From contig NZ_OBDY01000021.1 of assembly GCF_900215205.1 (NCBI RefSeq), forward strand, positions 62,001 through 126,000: a stretch of 64,000 nucleotides of DNA. The letters are read 5' to 3'. Below, piece after piece: positions 15,732-25,813 of this stretch. A model generated the notes under the pieces. The model did no database searches, had not been told where the DNA came from, and worked only from the letters and a program-made list of their open reading frames with translations. Every line of letters starts with the position of its first letter. Position 1 is the first letter of the stretch. Origin of the DNA: Paractinoplanes atraurantiacus (GTDB lineage: Bacteria; Actinomycetota; Actinomycetes; Mycobacteriales; Micromonosporaceae). Made by a program: the position numbers and the translations under genes.

Positions 15732-16271
15732 CGGCCCGGGAGGTCTCCGGGACGTCGGCGAGGAACTTGGCGGCGTCGTCGACGGACATCGCCAGCACGT
15801 CCGCGATGGTCTTTCCGCGGTAGGTCACCTCCAGCGTCTCCGCGTTGTACCGCGCGCCGTGGCAGGCGGGGCACGGCGCGTAGGTACCGGGCAGGAACAG
15901 CAGTTCGACCCGACGAGCCCGGCCACGTCCCGCACGTCGACGTCGGGCTCGGGCAGGTCGGCGGACACGTCGTGCAGCGGCTCCGCGTCGGCCGGGTGCA
16001 GACCCGCGGAGGGCTCGTCGAGCACGTAGACGACCCCGAACTGCCCCGAACGCAACTGGGTGGCGATGCGCAGGCGCTGCGCCTCGCCCGGCGACAACGT
16101 CGTGGAACGGCGCCCGAGGCTGAGGTACCCCAGGCCGAGGTGGAGCAGCACCTCGATCCGCGCGACCAAGGCGACCATGGCGTCGCGGGGAATGTCGACG
16201 TCGGCGTTCCGAAGGTTGTGCTCGGCGGCGCCCCGGACGCGTACGAACCGGTCATTGACGTCATTTTCCAC
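15732..16271 (-). pseudogene. mosaic remnant of a UvrA-like ABC ATPase
   Basis: Reading from 16271, the frame opens with VRVRGAAEHNLRNADVDIPRD (UvrA start), jumps without a Walker A motif to YLSLGRRSTTLSPGEAQRL and VVYVLDEPSAGLHPADAEPL (ABC signature I and Walker B), then shifts frame near 15900-15828 to LPGTYAPCPACHGARYNAET and VTYRGKTIADVLAMSVDDAA (second zinc module), and ends before the second ABC signature. A full UvrA has over 750 residues. At least two internal deletions, a frameshift and a truncated end make this clearly non-functional. It was probably a self-protection UvrA paralogue. Confidence 0.85.
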
Positions 16272-16327
16272 CAGGTCTCCATACCCTGTTCAGCGGTGCC
16301 GAACCACCGCCAAGAGCGCTCGAGTCC

Positions 16328-16333
16328 TAGGCT
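16328..16333 (+). promoter_or_regulatory. -10 element TAGGCT, leaderless-type promoter
   Basis: TAGGCT is followed by seven bases and the ATG at 16341, with no ribosome-binding site in between. It fixes the aminopeptidase start, since the open frame continues far upstream through the uvrA remnant. Confidence 0.6.
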
Positions 16334-16340
16334 CGGGCCC

Positions 16341-17540
16341 ATGAGCTTGGTCGAGCGGTTCGCGGATCTGGTGGTTCGGGTGGGCGTCAACGTGCAGCCC
16401 GGGCAGGGAGTGGTGGTCAGGAGTGACACGGCGCACCTGGAGATCGCCCGGGCCGTGGTCGCCGCGGCCTACGGGGCCGGGGCGGGCTGGGTCGAGGTCG
16501 ACTGGGACGACGGGCCGATCCGGCGGCAGGCGGTCGACCATCAGACGCTGGAGCAACTGACGGCGAACCGGCCGTGGGCGCTGGAGCGCACCGAGTGGTG
16601 GCGCAAGGAAGGCGTGGCGTTCATCCGCCTGATGGGTGACGCCGACCCGCATCTGCTCGACGGGGCCGACCCGGCCAAGGCGGCGGCCATCCCGGTCCAG
16701 GAGTCGCAGGCCATGCGGCGGGCGCTGTTCGACGGCGTCCGGTGGACCGCTGTGGGCGCGCCCAATCCGGGCTGGGCGCGGCAGATCTTCGGCGAGCCCG
16801 ACATGGACCGGCTGTGGGAGGCCGTGGGCACGGCCATGCGGCTCGACGCCGGCGACCCGGTCGAGGCCTGGCGCGAGCGGTCGGCGACGCTGGGTGAGCG
16901 GGCGCGGCGGCTGGACGAGCTCGAGCTGACCGAGGTCCGGTACGTGGGTGAGGGCACCGACCTGACGGTGGGTCTGCTGCCGGGCACGCGCTGGACCGGC
17001 GGCGGGCTGGTCGACCCGGCCGGCGTGCCCTACATGCCGAACATCCCGACCGAGGAGGTCTTCACCAGCCCCGACAAATCGCGCGCGGACGGCGTCATCC
17101 GGCTGACGAAGCCGCTGGTGCTGGGCGGGGCGCTGGTCACCGGGCTGCGGGTGACCTTCGCCGGCGGCCGGATCACCGAGGTCACCGCGGATTCCGGAGC
17201 TGATGTCGTACGGGCTCAGCTCGACTCCGACGCGGGGGCGCGGTCCCTGGGTGAGGTGTCGCTGGTCGACCGGGACAGCCGCATCGCGCGGGCCGGCATC
17301 GTCTTTCACAACACCCTGTTCGACGAGAACGCCGGCTGCCACGTCGCGTGGGGTCAGAGCTTCCCGTTCGCGATCGACGGCGGCCTGGCGCTGAGCGAGA
17401 AGCAGCGCGCCGAGGCCGGCCTGAACATGTCGAGCGTGCACACCGACGTGGTGATCGGCGGCGACGGCATCACCGTCACCGGCCGCGGCCCCAAGGGTGT
17501 GGTGGAGATCATCCGCGAGGACGAGTGGGTTCTCGACTAG
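16341..17540 (+). CDS. M29 family aminopeptidase (AmpS-like)
   Basis: The 399-residue protein matches the thermophilic metallo-aminopeptidase family in length and motifs: N-terminal SLVERFADLVVRVGVNVQPGQ, metal-ligand segments NIPTEEVFTSPD near residues 234-245, GEVSLVDRDS, FHNTLFDENAGCHVAWG near 322-338 and MSSVHTDVVIGG near 364-375. These supply the Glu, His, Tyr and Asp ligands of the two-metal centre. It removes N-terminal residues from peptides in the cytoplasm. Only four bases overlap with the convergent small membrane gene at its end. Confidence 0.93.
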   Translation: MSLVERFADLVVRVGVNVQPGQGVVVRSDTAHLEIARAVVAAAYGAGAGWVEVDWDDGPIRRQAVDHQTLEQLTANRPWALERTEWWRKEGVAFIRLMGDADPHLLDGADPAKAAAIPVQESQAMRRALFDGVRWTAVGAPNPGWARQIFGEPDMDRLWEAVGTAMRLDAGDPVEAWRERSATLGERARRLDELELTEVRYVGEGTDLTVGLLPGTRWTGGGLVDPAGVPYMPNIPTEEVFTSPDKSRADGVIRLTKPLVLGGALVTGLRVTFAGGRITEVTADSGADVVRAQLDSDAGARSLGEVSLVDRDSRIARAGIVFHNTLFDENAGCHVAWGQSFPFAIDGGLALSEKQRAEAGLNMSSVHTDVVIGGDGITVTGRGPKGVVEIIREDEWVLD

Positions 17541-17668
17541 GCCATGAACAGCATGGCTCCGACACCGAACAGGACGATGAGGAGGACCGCGATGAGCAGG
17601 CCCTTCTCGGCGGCCTGGGCGGTTTCGGTGGTGGCGGCGGTGGTGGTCGTCAGCGGCTCACTGCTCAT
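17537..17668 (-). CDS. 43-residue single-TM protein
   Basis: A short frame starts at ATG 17668 after GGAGGACCC and ends with TAG at 17537-17539. The product is MSSEPLTTTTAATTETAQAA followed by EKG and one membrane helix LLIAVLLIVLFGVGAMLFM. A Thr/Ala-rich N-terminus and a single C-terminal helix suggest a tail-anchored microprotein. It converges on the M29 gene and is divergent from the phospholipase D-like gene. The good ribosome-binding site and clean TM segment argue that it is real; the function is unknown. Confidence 0.65.
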   Translation of the reverse strand: MSSEPLTTTTAATTETAQAAEKGLLIAVLLIVLFGVGAMLFMA

Positions 17669-17724
17669 CAGTGGGTCCTCCGGTCGGGGTGCGCGGTCCG
17701 GCGAGGGGGCTTAGGTTGTTGGAC

Positions 17725-19302
17725 GTGCCGTTGCCTGACTGGTTCCTCAGTGCGCAGGAGCGTGACAACCCGGACTCCTCCATACCCACCTGGGTCGCCG
17801 GAAACGCGGCTGAACCGCTAATTCACGGTAAAGCCTATTTTGACCGCCTGGTAACGGAGGTTGAAAGCCTCCAAGAGGGTGACCACCTGTTCTTCACCGA
17901 CTGGCGTGGTGACCCCGACGAGCGGATGCGCGACGACGGGCCGACGATCGTCGAGCTCTTCGGCGCGGCGGCCAAGCGGGGCGTGGTGGTCAAGGGGCTG
18001 CTCTGGCGTTCCCACGTGGACAAGCTCGCCTACAGCGAGGAGGAGAACCGCAACCTCGGCGACGAGATCGAGGCCGCGGGCGGGGAGGTGCTGCTCGACC
18101 AGCGGGTCCGGCGCGGCGGCTCCCATCACCAGAAACTGGTGATCCTCCGCCACCCCGGGCAGCCCGAGCGTGACATCGCCTTCGCCGGTGGCATCGATCT
18201 CTGCCACAGCCGTCGTGACGACGAACGCCATCTCGGTGATCCCCAGGCGGTCGCGATGGCCAAGGCGTACGGGAAGACCCCGCCCTGGCACGATGTGCAG
18301 CTCGCGCTGCGCGGGCCGGTCGTGGGCGCGCTCGACCTGACGTTCCGCGAGCGGTGGAACGATCCGACGCCGCTCGACCAGAACGGCCCGATCTCCACCG
18401 TCACCGACAAGCTCAAGGGCGCCGACCTGCGCGCCGACCGCCTGCCGGAGCAGCCGCCGGACCCGCCCGAGTGCGGGCCGCTCGCCATCCAGGTCCTGCG
18501 GACCTATCCGGCCATGCGCCCGCCGTACAAGTTCGCGTCGAACGGCGAGCAGACCATCGCGCGCGGCTACACCAAGGCGATCAAGCGGGCCCGGAAGCTG
18601 ATCTACCTGGAGGATCAGTACCTGTGGTCGGCCGAGGTGGCCCAGCTGTTCGCCGACGCGCTGACGGACAATCCGGAGCTGCACCTGATCGCCGTCGTCC
18701 CCCGGCACCCGGACGTCGACGGGCGGTTCGCGCTGCCGCCGAACGAGGTCGGCCGCGAGCAGGCGATCCAGCTGTGCCGGATGGCCGCACCCGACCGCGT
18801 GCACGTCCTCGACCTGGAGAACAGCGAGAGCACACCGATCTACGTGCACGCCAAGGTCTGCGTGATCGACGACGTGTGGTGCAGCGTGGGCAGCGACAAC
18901 TTCAACCGGCGCTCGTGGACGCACGACAGCGAGCTCTCCAACGCCATCTTCGACGACACGCTCGACGAGCGGGAGCCGCGCGACCCGGCCGGGCTGGGTG
19001 ACGGGGCCCGCCGCTTCCCGCGCGATCTGCGGCTCGCCCTGACGCGCGAGCATCTCGGCCGGGAGTCCGATGAGGACCTGGTGGATCCGGTTTCGGTGGT
19101 ACGGGTGATGACCAGCACCGCCGACCGCCTGAAGCAGTGGCACGACGAGGGCGGCAAGGGCCCGCGGCCGCCGGGCCAGATCATGCCGCACGAGACGTCG
19201 AAGCTGCCGTGGTATCAGCGGATCTGGGCGGTGCCGGCCTACCGGCTCATGTACGACCCGGACGGGCGCTCGCTCAGTGACCGCCGGGCGGGCCGATGGT
19301 GA
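17725..19302 (+). CDS. phospholipase D-like protein with two HKD motifs
   Basis: The 525-residue product has HKD motif 1 as SHHQKLVIL with a following Asp (near residue 133) and motif 2 as VHAKVCVIDDVWCSVGSDN (near 374). Both His-Lys-Asp triads appear complete, so a covalent phosphohistidine mechanism is expected. No signal peptide is seen; this form is the cytoplasmic or membrane-associated PLD type common in actinomycetes. The start is uncertain: GTG 17725 gives the homologous N-terminus PLPDWFLSAQERDNP, whereas the frame stays open from 17671. Its end overlaps the convergent DUF6817-like gene. Confidence 0.88.
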   Translation: MPLPDWFLSAQERDNPDSSIPTWVAGNAAEPLIHGKAYFDRLVTEVESLQEGDHLFFTDWRGDPDERMRDDGPTIVELFGAAAKRGVVVKGLLWRSHVDKLAYSEEENRNLGDEIEAAGGEVLLDQRVRRGGSHHQKLVILRHPGQPERDIAFAGGIDLCHSRRDDERHLGDPQAVAMAKAYGKTPPWHDVQLALRGPVVGALDLTFRERWNDPTPLDQNGPISTVTDKLKGADLRADRLPEQPPDPPECGPLAIQVLRTYPAMRPPYKFASNGEQTIARGYTKAIKRARKLIYLEDQYLWSAEVAQLFADALTDNPELHLIAVVPRHPDVDGRFALPPNEVGREQAIQLCRMAAPDRVHVLDLENSESTPIYVHAKVCVIDDVWCSVGSDNFNRRSWTHDSELSNAIFDDTLDEREPRDPAGLGDGARRFPRDLRLALTREHLGRESDEDLVDPVSVVRVMTSTADRLKQWHDEGGKGPRPPGQIMPHETSKLPWYQRIWAVPAYRLMYDPDGRSLSDRRAGRW

Positions 19303-19825
19303 GCGTGCGGTGACAGTCGGCCATCACGGCCGGTGAGGCGAGCGGCGCCCAGGTCGGGAAGAGCGACCGGAAGTAGTCGCCCGCCTTGGCCGCGATCTCG
19401 GGCGACCGCTCGTAGACGTCGAGCTCGTTGACGATGCTCAGGTCGGCGAAGGCGCGCAGCTGCGCCGGGGTCGGCGACTCGGCGTGCCCGGTGAAGCGGC
19501 TCCAGACCGTGCACGTCGACGGCAGCGCCCGCCACGTGCGCCCGCGGTCGCACCCGCCGTACCGGTAGACCATCGCCTCGGCCTCCCGCCCGATCAGCGA
19601 CCGGAGCTGCTGCCGGTCGGCCACGTCGAGCAGGACGACCGGAAAACCGTCGGTCCCGTACGCGGCGTGGGTGAGCGCGGCCAGTTGCTCGTCCTCGCCG
19701 AGGCCGTGCCCCTCGACCCGGTCGCGGACGCGGTTGAGGTGCTCGTAGAGGGACCCGCCCGCGTGCGGGATCTTTTCGGCGCCCCGATCGCGCAGCCAGG
19801 CCCGGACCACGTCCACACGGCTCAT
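19274..19825 (-). CDS. DUF6817-like protein (HD-fold-like)
   Basis: The 183-residue product has IPHAGGSLYEHLNRVRDRVE, then LAALTHAAYGTDGF and a C-terminal helix-rich part. The H...H-AxYGT pattern is like HD-type phosphohydrolase proteins and the DUF6817 family, which is often found next to methyltransferases. The HD dipeptide itself is not obvious. Its ATG overlaps the stop of the PCMT-like gene, so both are translated together. Confidence 0.6.
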   Translation of the reverse strand: MSRVDVVRAWLRDRGAEKIPHAGGSLYEHLNRVRDRVEGHGLGEDEQLAALTHAAYGTDGFPVVLLDVADRQQLRSLIGREAEAMVYRYGGCDRGRTWRALPSTCTVWSRFTGHAESPTPAQLRAFADLSIVNELDVYERSPEIAAKAGDYFRSLFPTWAPLASPAVMADCHRTLTIGPPGGH

Positions 19826-20876
19826 CGGGTCAACTCCCAGGACGACGGGACCAGGATCGGGGCCTCCGGATCGCCGGCCGGGGCGAGACCGACGCGCCAG
19901 GCACGCATCGGCGGGCGGCCGGCGCCGAGCCAGCGGTCGCGGAGGGCGGCGGCCTCGGCGGCCCAGGCGGCAGCCTCGGCGCCACCGGCCAGCACGCTGC
20001 CGTCGGGCAGGACCACGGCGCCGCCGGTGCGGGTCAGGTCGAGGATGATCAGGGCGTTCTGCTCGCGGTGGGGCACGGCGGCGAGGGTGGTCCGGCGGTT
20101 CCAGACGCCGGCCGCGTACCAGAGGTCGCGGTAGGTGAGCGGCTCCAGCGGCGGGTCGAAGCACGGCCCCTCGTAGTCGGTGAACTCGGCCAGCGTGCCC
20201 GGGGCGGCCGGGGCCGGGAAGGGATGCGCCGCGGTGAGCGGGCCGGCGGCGGTCATGAACCCGGACGGGGTGACGACCGTGCCGGCCCGGTCGCGGACGG
20301 CCAGGACCGGGTGGGTGCCGGCGTGCTCGACCGGGGCGACGACGACCTCGGCCCGCCACCGCGGGGAGAGGCCGGCGATGCCGACGGTCACGATGACACG
20401 GTCGAAGCGGTCGCCCGCCGATCCGGCGTAGCCGTCGCCGTGCTCCACCCGTACACCATCAATCTTGGCTGCTTTCAAAGCCTCACGAGCCTTGCCGGCG
20501 ACATCGGGCTGGACGTCGACGCTCACGACCTCGGCGCCGAGCGAGGCCAGAAGGGCGGCGTTGTAGCCGGTGCCGGCGCCGATCTCGAGCACGCGGTGAC
20601 CCGGCCGGACGTCGAGCGCCTCGATCATCATGGCCATGAGCGAGGGCTGACTGGACGAACTGATCGGCGTCCGCCCGTCGACCTTGGTGACCAGCACGTC
20701 ATCCTTGTAGATCAGCTCGAGGAAGTCGGCGTCGGACGGCTTGGCCCACGTGCCGTCGCGGCGCTGGAAGCCGTCCGGGACGAAGGCCTCGCGGGGCACG
20801 GCGGCGAACGCGGCGGCCAGCTCCGGGCTCAGGGACACACCGCCCTGCCGGATCTGTTCGAGGAACCCCCGCCGGC

Positions 20877-20880
<4 letters not shown>
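19822..20880 (-). CDS. protein-L-isoaspartate O-methyltransferase-like protein
   Basis: The 352-residue product carries the PCMT signature: DDVLVTKVDGRTPISSSSQPS, then SAM motif I RVLEIGAGTGYNAALLASLG near residues 95-114 and RFDRVIVTVG. The first 200 residues are PCMT-like; the following ~150 residues are an extension found in actinomycete forms, some of which modify RiPP precursors rather than repair proteins. No precursor peptide was seen nearby. The GTG start overlaps the upstream phosphotransferase stop as GTGA. Confidence 0.85.
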
Positions 20881-22106
<1,226 letters not shown>

Positions 22107-22130
22107 AACTGGGAACCGTACGATGCATCG
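22107..22130. promoter_or_regulatory. 24-bp bidirectional leaderless promoter with overlapping -10 boxes
   Basis: The start codons of two divergent genes (GTG 22106 on minus, ATG 22131 on plus) are separated by only 24 bases. Plus-strand TACGAT (22119-22124) lies six bases before the ATG. Minus-strand TACGGT (22120-22115) lies eight bases before the GTG. The two hexamers share the central TA at 22119-22120. Any -35 elements must lie inside the opposite genes. Neither start has a Shine-Dalgarno sequence. Confidence 0.65.
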
Positions 22131-23198
22131 ATGTTCGGACGTCGCGCGCGGGCCCTTCCCGATCTCTGCACCGAGCTTGCTGATGCCGTGATCCGGCTTG
22201 ATGAGCGGGCTTCCACCAAGAGTTTCCGTGCCGTCGTGGGGCAGGCGCAGAAGTCCTCGACCGAGGATCTCAGCGCGGGCCTCGTCCGCCTCACGCCGGC
22301 GATCGAGCAGGTCGCGCTCGGCAACGGCGGGCAGCTGGCCTCGCTGGTGGCGGCCCTCATCGAGATCGGGGGCGATCCGCTGCCCGTGCTCGGTGTCCTC
22401 GCCGACCGGGTGGCCGGTGGGCTGGAGCTGGCCGCGCAGTTCGCGGCGGTCGCCGACGAGCTCGGTGATGACGTCGCCCCGCCGTCCGGTGCCACCGAAT
22501 ATCGTGTGCTGCGCGAGCGTGTCGTCCGGGCCTCGGGCATCGCGCCCGAGGAGGCCGGCGAGGTCGTCCAGGCCTGGTTCACCGTGAACGCCTGGATTCC
22601 CAGCCTTCTGCTTCCGTTGCAGCAGAAGAACGCCCGGCTGTCACTGCCGCACCGTGATCGGCTGACCGCCGCCACGACCGCCGTCGGCGACCGGATCGAG
22701 GACGCGCCCTGGCTGCACGGCCTGCTACTGGTTCTCGACGACGAGCCGCTGCTGGTGCTGCATCGGGAGACCGGCCGGGCGTACGACCTGAAGATCAGCG
22801 GCATCGGCGACAACTTTCAGCTTCACACGCTGCTGGCCGCCACCTTGATCGGGCCGGAGCGGCTGCCGGGCACCGCGCCGCGACCGGCCTGGGTGGCCGC
22901 CGCCACCAACGGCGAGCTGATGCCCGAGGGTGGCATTCAGGGGCAGTTCAACCTGACCGACGCCACCGGGGCCTGGATCTGGAACGAGGGCCGGCCGGCC
23001 GGCATCCCGCTGCTGGGGGATCATCGTGTGGTCGTGCTCGACCCGCCGGCGTACCACCGAAGCTGGAATCTCGGTCGTTCCTATCCACTCATGCTGCCGG
23101 AGATGGTGGTGACGCGGACGCTGCCCGGCGACGAGGCGGCCGAGTGGGCGCGCCGCGTCGCCCCGCCCGCTCACTTCGGCGGGAGCGCCCCCGCGTAA
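22131..23198 (+). CDS. uncharacterised 355-residue protein
   Basis: The protein begins MFGRRARALPDLCTELADAV and is soluble, with an Ala/Leu-rich helical first half (about 1-190) and a more beta-rich second half containing LVLDDEPLLVLHRETGRAYDLKISGI and a HTLLAATLIG segment. The recurring pattern looks like a conserved actinomycete protein of unknown function; no catalytic motif is seen. The ATG is fixed by the TACGAT box six bases upstream. It diverges from the APH-like operon and overlaps the TfoX-like gene end by 28 bases. Confidence 0.7.
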   Translation: MFGRRARALPDLCTELADAVIRLDERASTKSFRAVVGQAQKSSTEDLSAGLVRLTPAIEQVALGNGGQLASLVAALIEIGGDPLPVLGVLADRVAGGLELAAQFAAVADELGDDVAPPSGATEYRVLRERVVRASGIAPEEAGEVVQAWFTVNAWIPSLLLPLQQKNARLSLPHRDRLTAATTAVGDRIEDAPWLHGLLLVLDDEPLLVLHRETGRAYDLKISGIGDNFQLHTLLAATLIGPERLPGTAPRPAWVAAATNGELMPEGGIQGQFNLTDATGAWIWNEGRPAGIPLLGDHRVVVLDPPAYHRSWNLGRSYPLMLPEMVVTRTLPGDEAAEWARRVAPPAHFGGSAPA

Positions 23199-23494
23199 TC
23201 GCGCGCCTCGGCCAGCCAGCCGTCCAGCTCGGGATCGTCGAGATGGTCGCCGGCGACGAGGATCCACCCCTTCATCGAGCGGCCGCCCACCTCGAACGGC
23301 CGCACGCCGGGGCGGGTGAGCGCGGCCGCGATGCCGTCCGGGCCGAGGCGCACGATCAGCTCGTCGGCGTGCACGCCCACTGTCATGTTGCCGTTGGTGA
23401 AGAAGGCCAGACCGCCGAACATCTTGCGCTCGGTGACGTCCGGCTCGGCGAGCCGGTCGCGGAGGCGCTGGGCCAGGATTTCGTCGTACGCCAT
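23171..23494 (-). CDS. TfoX N-terminal domain protein
   Basis: The 107-residue product has the TfoX_N pattern: MAYDEILAQRLRDRL, then VTERKMFGGLAFFTNGNM and a GVHADELIVRLG strand, with the final GWILVAGD. TfoX-like proteins in actinomycetes are single-domain and not linked to competence; their role is unknown. Its ATG overlaps the allantoicase stop (TGATG), so it is the last gene of the allB-alc unit. Confidence 0.88.
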   Translation of the reverse strand: MAYDEILAQRLRDRLAEPDVTERKMFGGLAFFTNGNMTVGVHADELIVRLGPDGIAAALTRPGVRPFEVGGRSMKGWILVAGDHLDDPELDGWLAEARDYAGALPPK

Positions 23495-24471
23495 CAGTGG
23501 CACCGCCGGAAGTTGTCGTCGAGGAAGCCGGGTGTGGGGCGGCCGTGCAGGCGCAGGCGAGCCATGCCGCCGTCCGGGAAGATGTCGAGTCGTACGTGGG
23601 TGACCGTCGGCGACTCCACGCGGAACCGATGCGGGGTGTCGGGTGTCAGCGCGACCTTCGGGAGAATCTCGGCCCAATTCGACTTGTCGGATTTGCCGAT
23701 CAACGTGGCGAACCCGGGCGCATTGCCCTTGAAGTGGGTGGTATCCAGGTCCACAAAGGAAAGCTGCGCGGGCGCGGCCAGCCGGATCTCCACCCAGTCG
23801 TAGCCGTCGTCGCGGCGCCGCGAGGTCTCCCAGCCGTCGCCCATGTGCAGCGCCAGGCCCGGCATGAGCATTTTCTCGGGGTGGCCGTAGAAGGTGTTGC
23901 TGCAGTCAGTGACCGTGGCTCCGTAAGCAATGGCCGCTACATCGAACTCGGACGGCAGAAGCGCGGGGTCCGGAACTGGCGTGCCGTGCACCCGCAGACG
24001 GGCCACTCCCCCATCGGGATGAATCGTCAGTCGCACATGCGTGAAACGGCGCTCGTCGGTCACCGCGAACAGATTGCGGCTGTCCCCTTCGAGCGGCGAC
24101 TTGGCGACCAGCGGAATCCATTCCGCCTCCACCAGCTCGGCCGGCGCCGGATAACCCTCAACGGCCAAACCGTCGATTGAGGCGTACGGCGGGAAATTGC
24201 CCGTGAAGAACGCGGTGTCCACATCGACGCCGCGAATGACACCGGGGGCGCCCAGCCGCACGATCGCCACGTCCGACCCGGGTTGGCGCCGCCGGCGGGT
24301 CTCCCACCCGTCGTACACCTGGCCCTTGTGGTCGAAGGTCCTCGGCGCGAAGACCGGCGCGGTGGGCAGCACCAGATGGTCGGCGGCCGCGAAGAACTCG
24401 TCGTTCGCGTAGACGACGCCGCCGCCGAACGCCCTCGACGCCAGGTCGGGAAGCGCGATGAATTCGTCCAT
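23494..24471 (-). CDS. alc: allantoicase
   Basis: The 325-residue protein has two homologous allantoicase repeats, near residues 15-160 and 175-325. Each contains a GWETxRRR segment (DGWETRRRRQPGSD, DGWETSRRRDDGYD), a DxDTxxFxGN segment (VDTAFFTGNFP, LDTTHFKGNAP) and a THVRLxIxPDGGxARLRxHG segment. It hydrolyses allantoate to ureidoglycolate and urea. The length is standard. Start ATG 24471 overlaps the allantoinase stop, so it is translated from the same mRNA as allB. Confidence 0.95.
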   Translation of the reverse strand: MDEFIALPDLASRAFGGGVVYANDEFFAAADHLVLPTAPVFAPRTFDHKGQVYDGWETRRRRQPGSDVAIVRLGAPGVIRGVDVDTAFFTGNFPPYASIDGLAVEGYPAPAELVEAEWIPLVAKSPLEGDSRNLFAVTDERRFTHVRLTIHPDGGVARLRVHGTPVPDPALLPSEFDVAAIAYGATVTDCSNTFYGHPEKMLMPGLALHMGDGWETSRRRDDGYDWVEIRLAAPAQLSFVDLDTTHFKGNAPGFATLIGKSDKSNWAEILPKVALTPDTPHRFRVESPTVTHVRLDIFPDGGMARLRLHGRPTPGFLDDNFRRCH

Positions 24472-25784
24472 CAAGCGTCCTCTCGGCTCAGGAACATGCC
24501 GGCCGGGGCCGACCCGGTGACCGCGTGCCCGCGCAACCACGTCGTGCGGACCACGCCTTGCAACGTCTTTCCGGCATAGGGCGTCACCGGGTTTTTGTGG
24601 TGCAGCCGCCCGGGCTGGACGACGAAGGTCTCCTCGGCGTCGAAGGCGACCAGATCGGCGTCCGCGCCCACCGCTATCCGCCCTTTGTCCCGCAGCCCGA
24701 TCAGGTCGGCCGGCCGCCGCGCCATCCAATCCACGACGTCACCGAGCGTGTAGCCGCGGGCCTGGGCCGCCGTCCAGATCACCGGCAGGCCGAGCTGCAC
24801 CGACGCGATGCCGCCCCAGGCCGCCGCGAAGTCGCCGGTGTCGCGCCGCTTCAACTCCGGCGTGCACGGCGAGTGGTCGCTGACCACGCAGGTGATCAGC
24901 CCGTCGGCCAGGGCCTGCCACAGCCGGTCGGCGTTGGCCGCGTCCCGGATCGGCGGGCAGCACTTGAACTCGGTGGCCCCGTCGGCGATCGCGTCCGCGT
25001 CGAGCGTCAGGTAATGCGGGCACGTCTCGGCCGTCACCCGCACGCCCTCGGCCTGGGCGGCGGCGATGAGCGGAAGCGCGCCGGCCGCCGAGAGATGCAG
25101 GATGTGCACCCGCCCGCCGCTGCGCCGGGCCGCACCGATCGCGGTGGCCACCGCCGCGTGCTCGGCCTCGGCCGGCCGCGACCGCAGGAAGTCCCGGTAC
25201 GAGGCCGACGACGCGAACGCGGTCAGGTGCTCCGGATCCTCGGCGTGCACCACGAACAGGGCGTCCGTCGCGGCCAGCGCCGCCGTCAGCTCTTCCCCCG
25301 ACACGGGTGGGAACTCCGGCACGCCCGAGTCGGCCAGGAACGCCTTGAACCCGAACACCCCGGCCGCGTGCAGCCCCGGCAGGTCCGGCGTGTTGCCCGG
25401 GATCTTGCCGCCCCAGAACCCCACGTCGACGTGGGTCTGCCCCCGGGCCGCGTCCTGCTTGATCGCCAGCGCCTCGGCGCTGACCGTGGGCGGCAGACTG
25501 TTCAACGGCATGTCGACGATGACCGTGACCCCGCCGGCGGCGGCCGCCCGCGTGGCCGAGGCGAAGCCTTCCCACTCCGTACGCCCCGGCTCGTTGACAT
25601 GCACGTGGGTGTCGACCAAGCCCGGCAGCAGCGCGGTCTCACCCAGATCGGTGTCGATCGCCGCGTCGTACACCTGGTCGTAGTCGTCGACACCGACGAT
25701 CCGGCCGCCCTCGACCGCCACCGCCGCCGGCCGCACCCCATGGCCCGTCACGACCCGCCGGGACCGCAGCACCAGATCGACCAT
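24471..25784 (-). CDS. allB: allantoinase
   Basis: The 437-residue amidohydrolase has DTHVHVNEPG (metal His 60 and 62), GFKAFLADSG with the Lys (147) that is carboxylated to bridge the two metals, HAEDP (His 180), HILHLS and the metal Asp in VSDHSPCTPE. It opens the allantoin ring to allantoate in purine degradation. Start ATG 25784 has TAGGCT six bases upstream and no Shine-Dalgarno sequence. It heads the operon allB-alc-tfoX-like. The remaining pathway genes lie 9-12 kb away. Confidence 0.95.
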   Translation of the reverse strand: MVDLVLRSRRVVTGHGVRPAAVAVEGGRIVGVDDYDQVYDAAIDTDLGETALLPGLVDTHVHVNEPGRTEWEGFASATRAAAAGGVTVIVDMPLNSLPPTVSAEALAIKQDAARGQTHVDVGFWGGKIPGNTPDLPGLHAAGVFGFKAFLADSGVPEFPPVSGEELTAALAATDALFVVHAEDPEHLTAFASSASYRDFLRSRPAEAEHAAVATAIGAARRSGGRVHILHLSAAGALPLIAAAQAEGVRVTAETCPHYLTLDADAIADGATEFKCCPPIRDAANADRLWQALADGLITCVVSDHSPCTPELKRRDTGDFAAAWGGIASVQLGLPVIWTAAQARGYTLGDVVDWMARRPADLIGLRDKGRIAVGADADLVAFDAEETFVVQPGRLHHKNPVTPYAGKTLQGVVRTTWLRGHAVTGSAPAGMFLSREDA

Positions 25785-25790
25785 CCGCCG

Positions 25791-25796
25791 AGCCTA
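25791..25796 (-). promoter_or_regulatory. -10 element TAGGCT of the allB operon, leaderless-type
   Basis: On the minus strand TAGGCT (25796 to 25791) is followed by six bases and the allB ATG. This is the only promoter-like element in the 29-base spacer between the allB start and the deacetylase stop. Confidence 0.55.
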
Positions 25797-25813
25797 GCGG
25801 CTGCCCCGCGTTC

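Noticed and set aside
15637..15828. Small separate gene with GKTIADV motif
   Set aside because: It is the frame-shifted tail of the uvrA-like remnant, not an independent gene.
18010..18030. DnaA box in GTGGACAAG
   Set aside because: It lies inside the phospholipase D coding sequence, differs from the consensus and has no partner.
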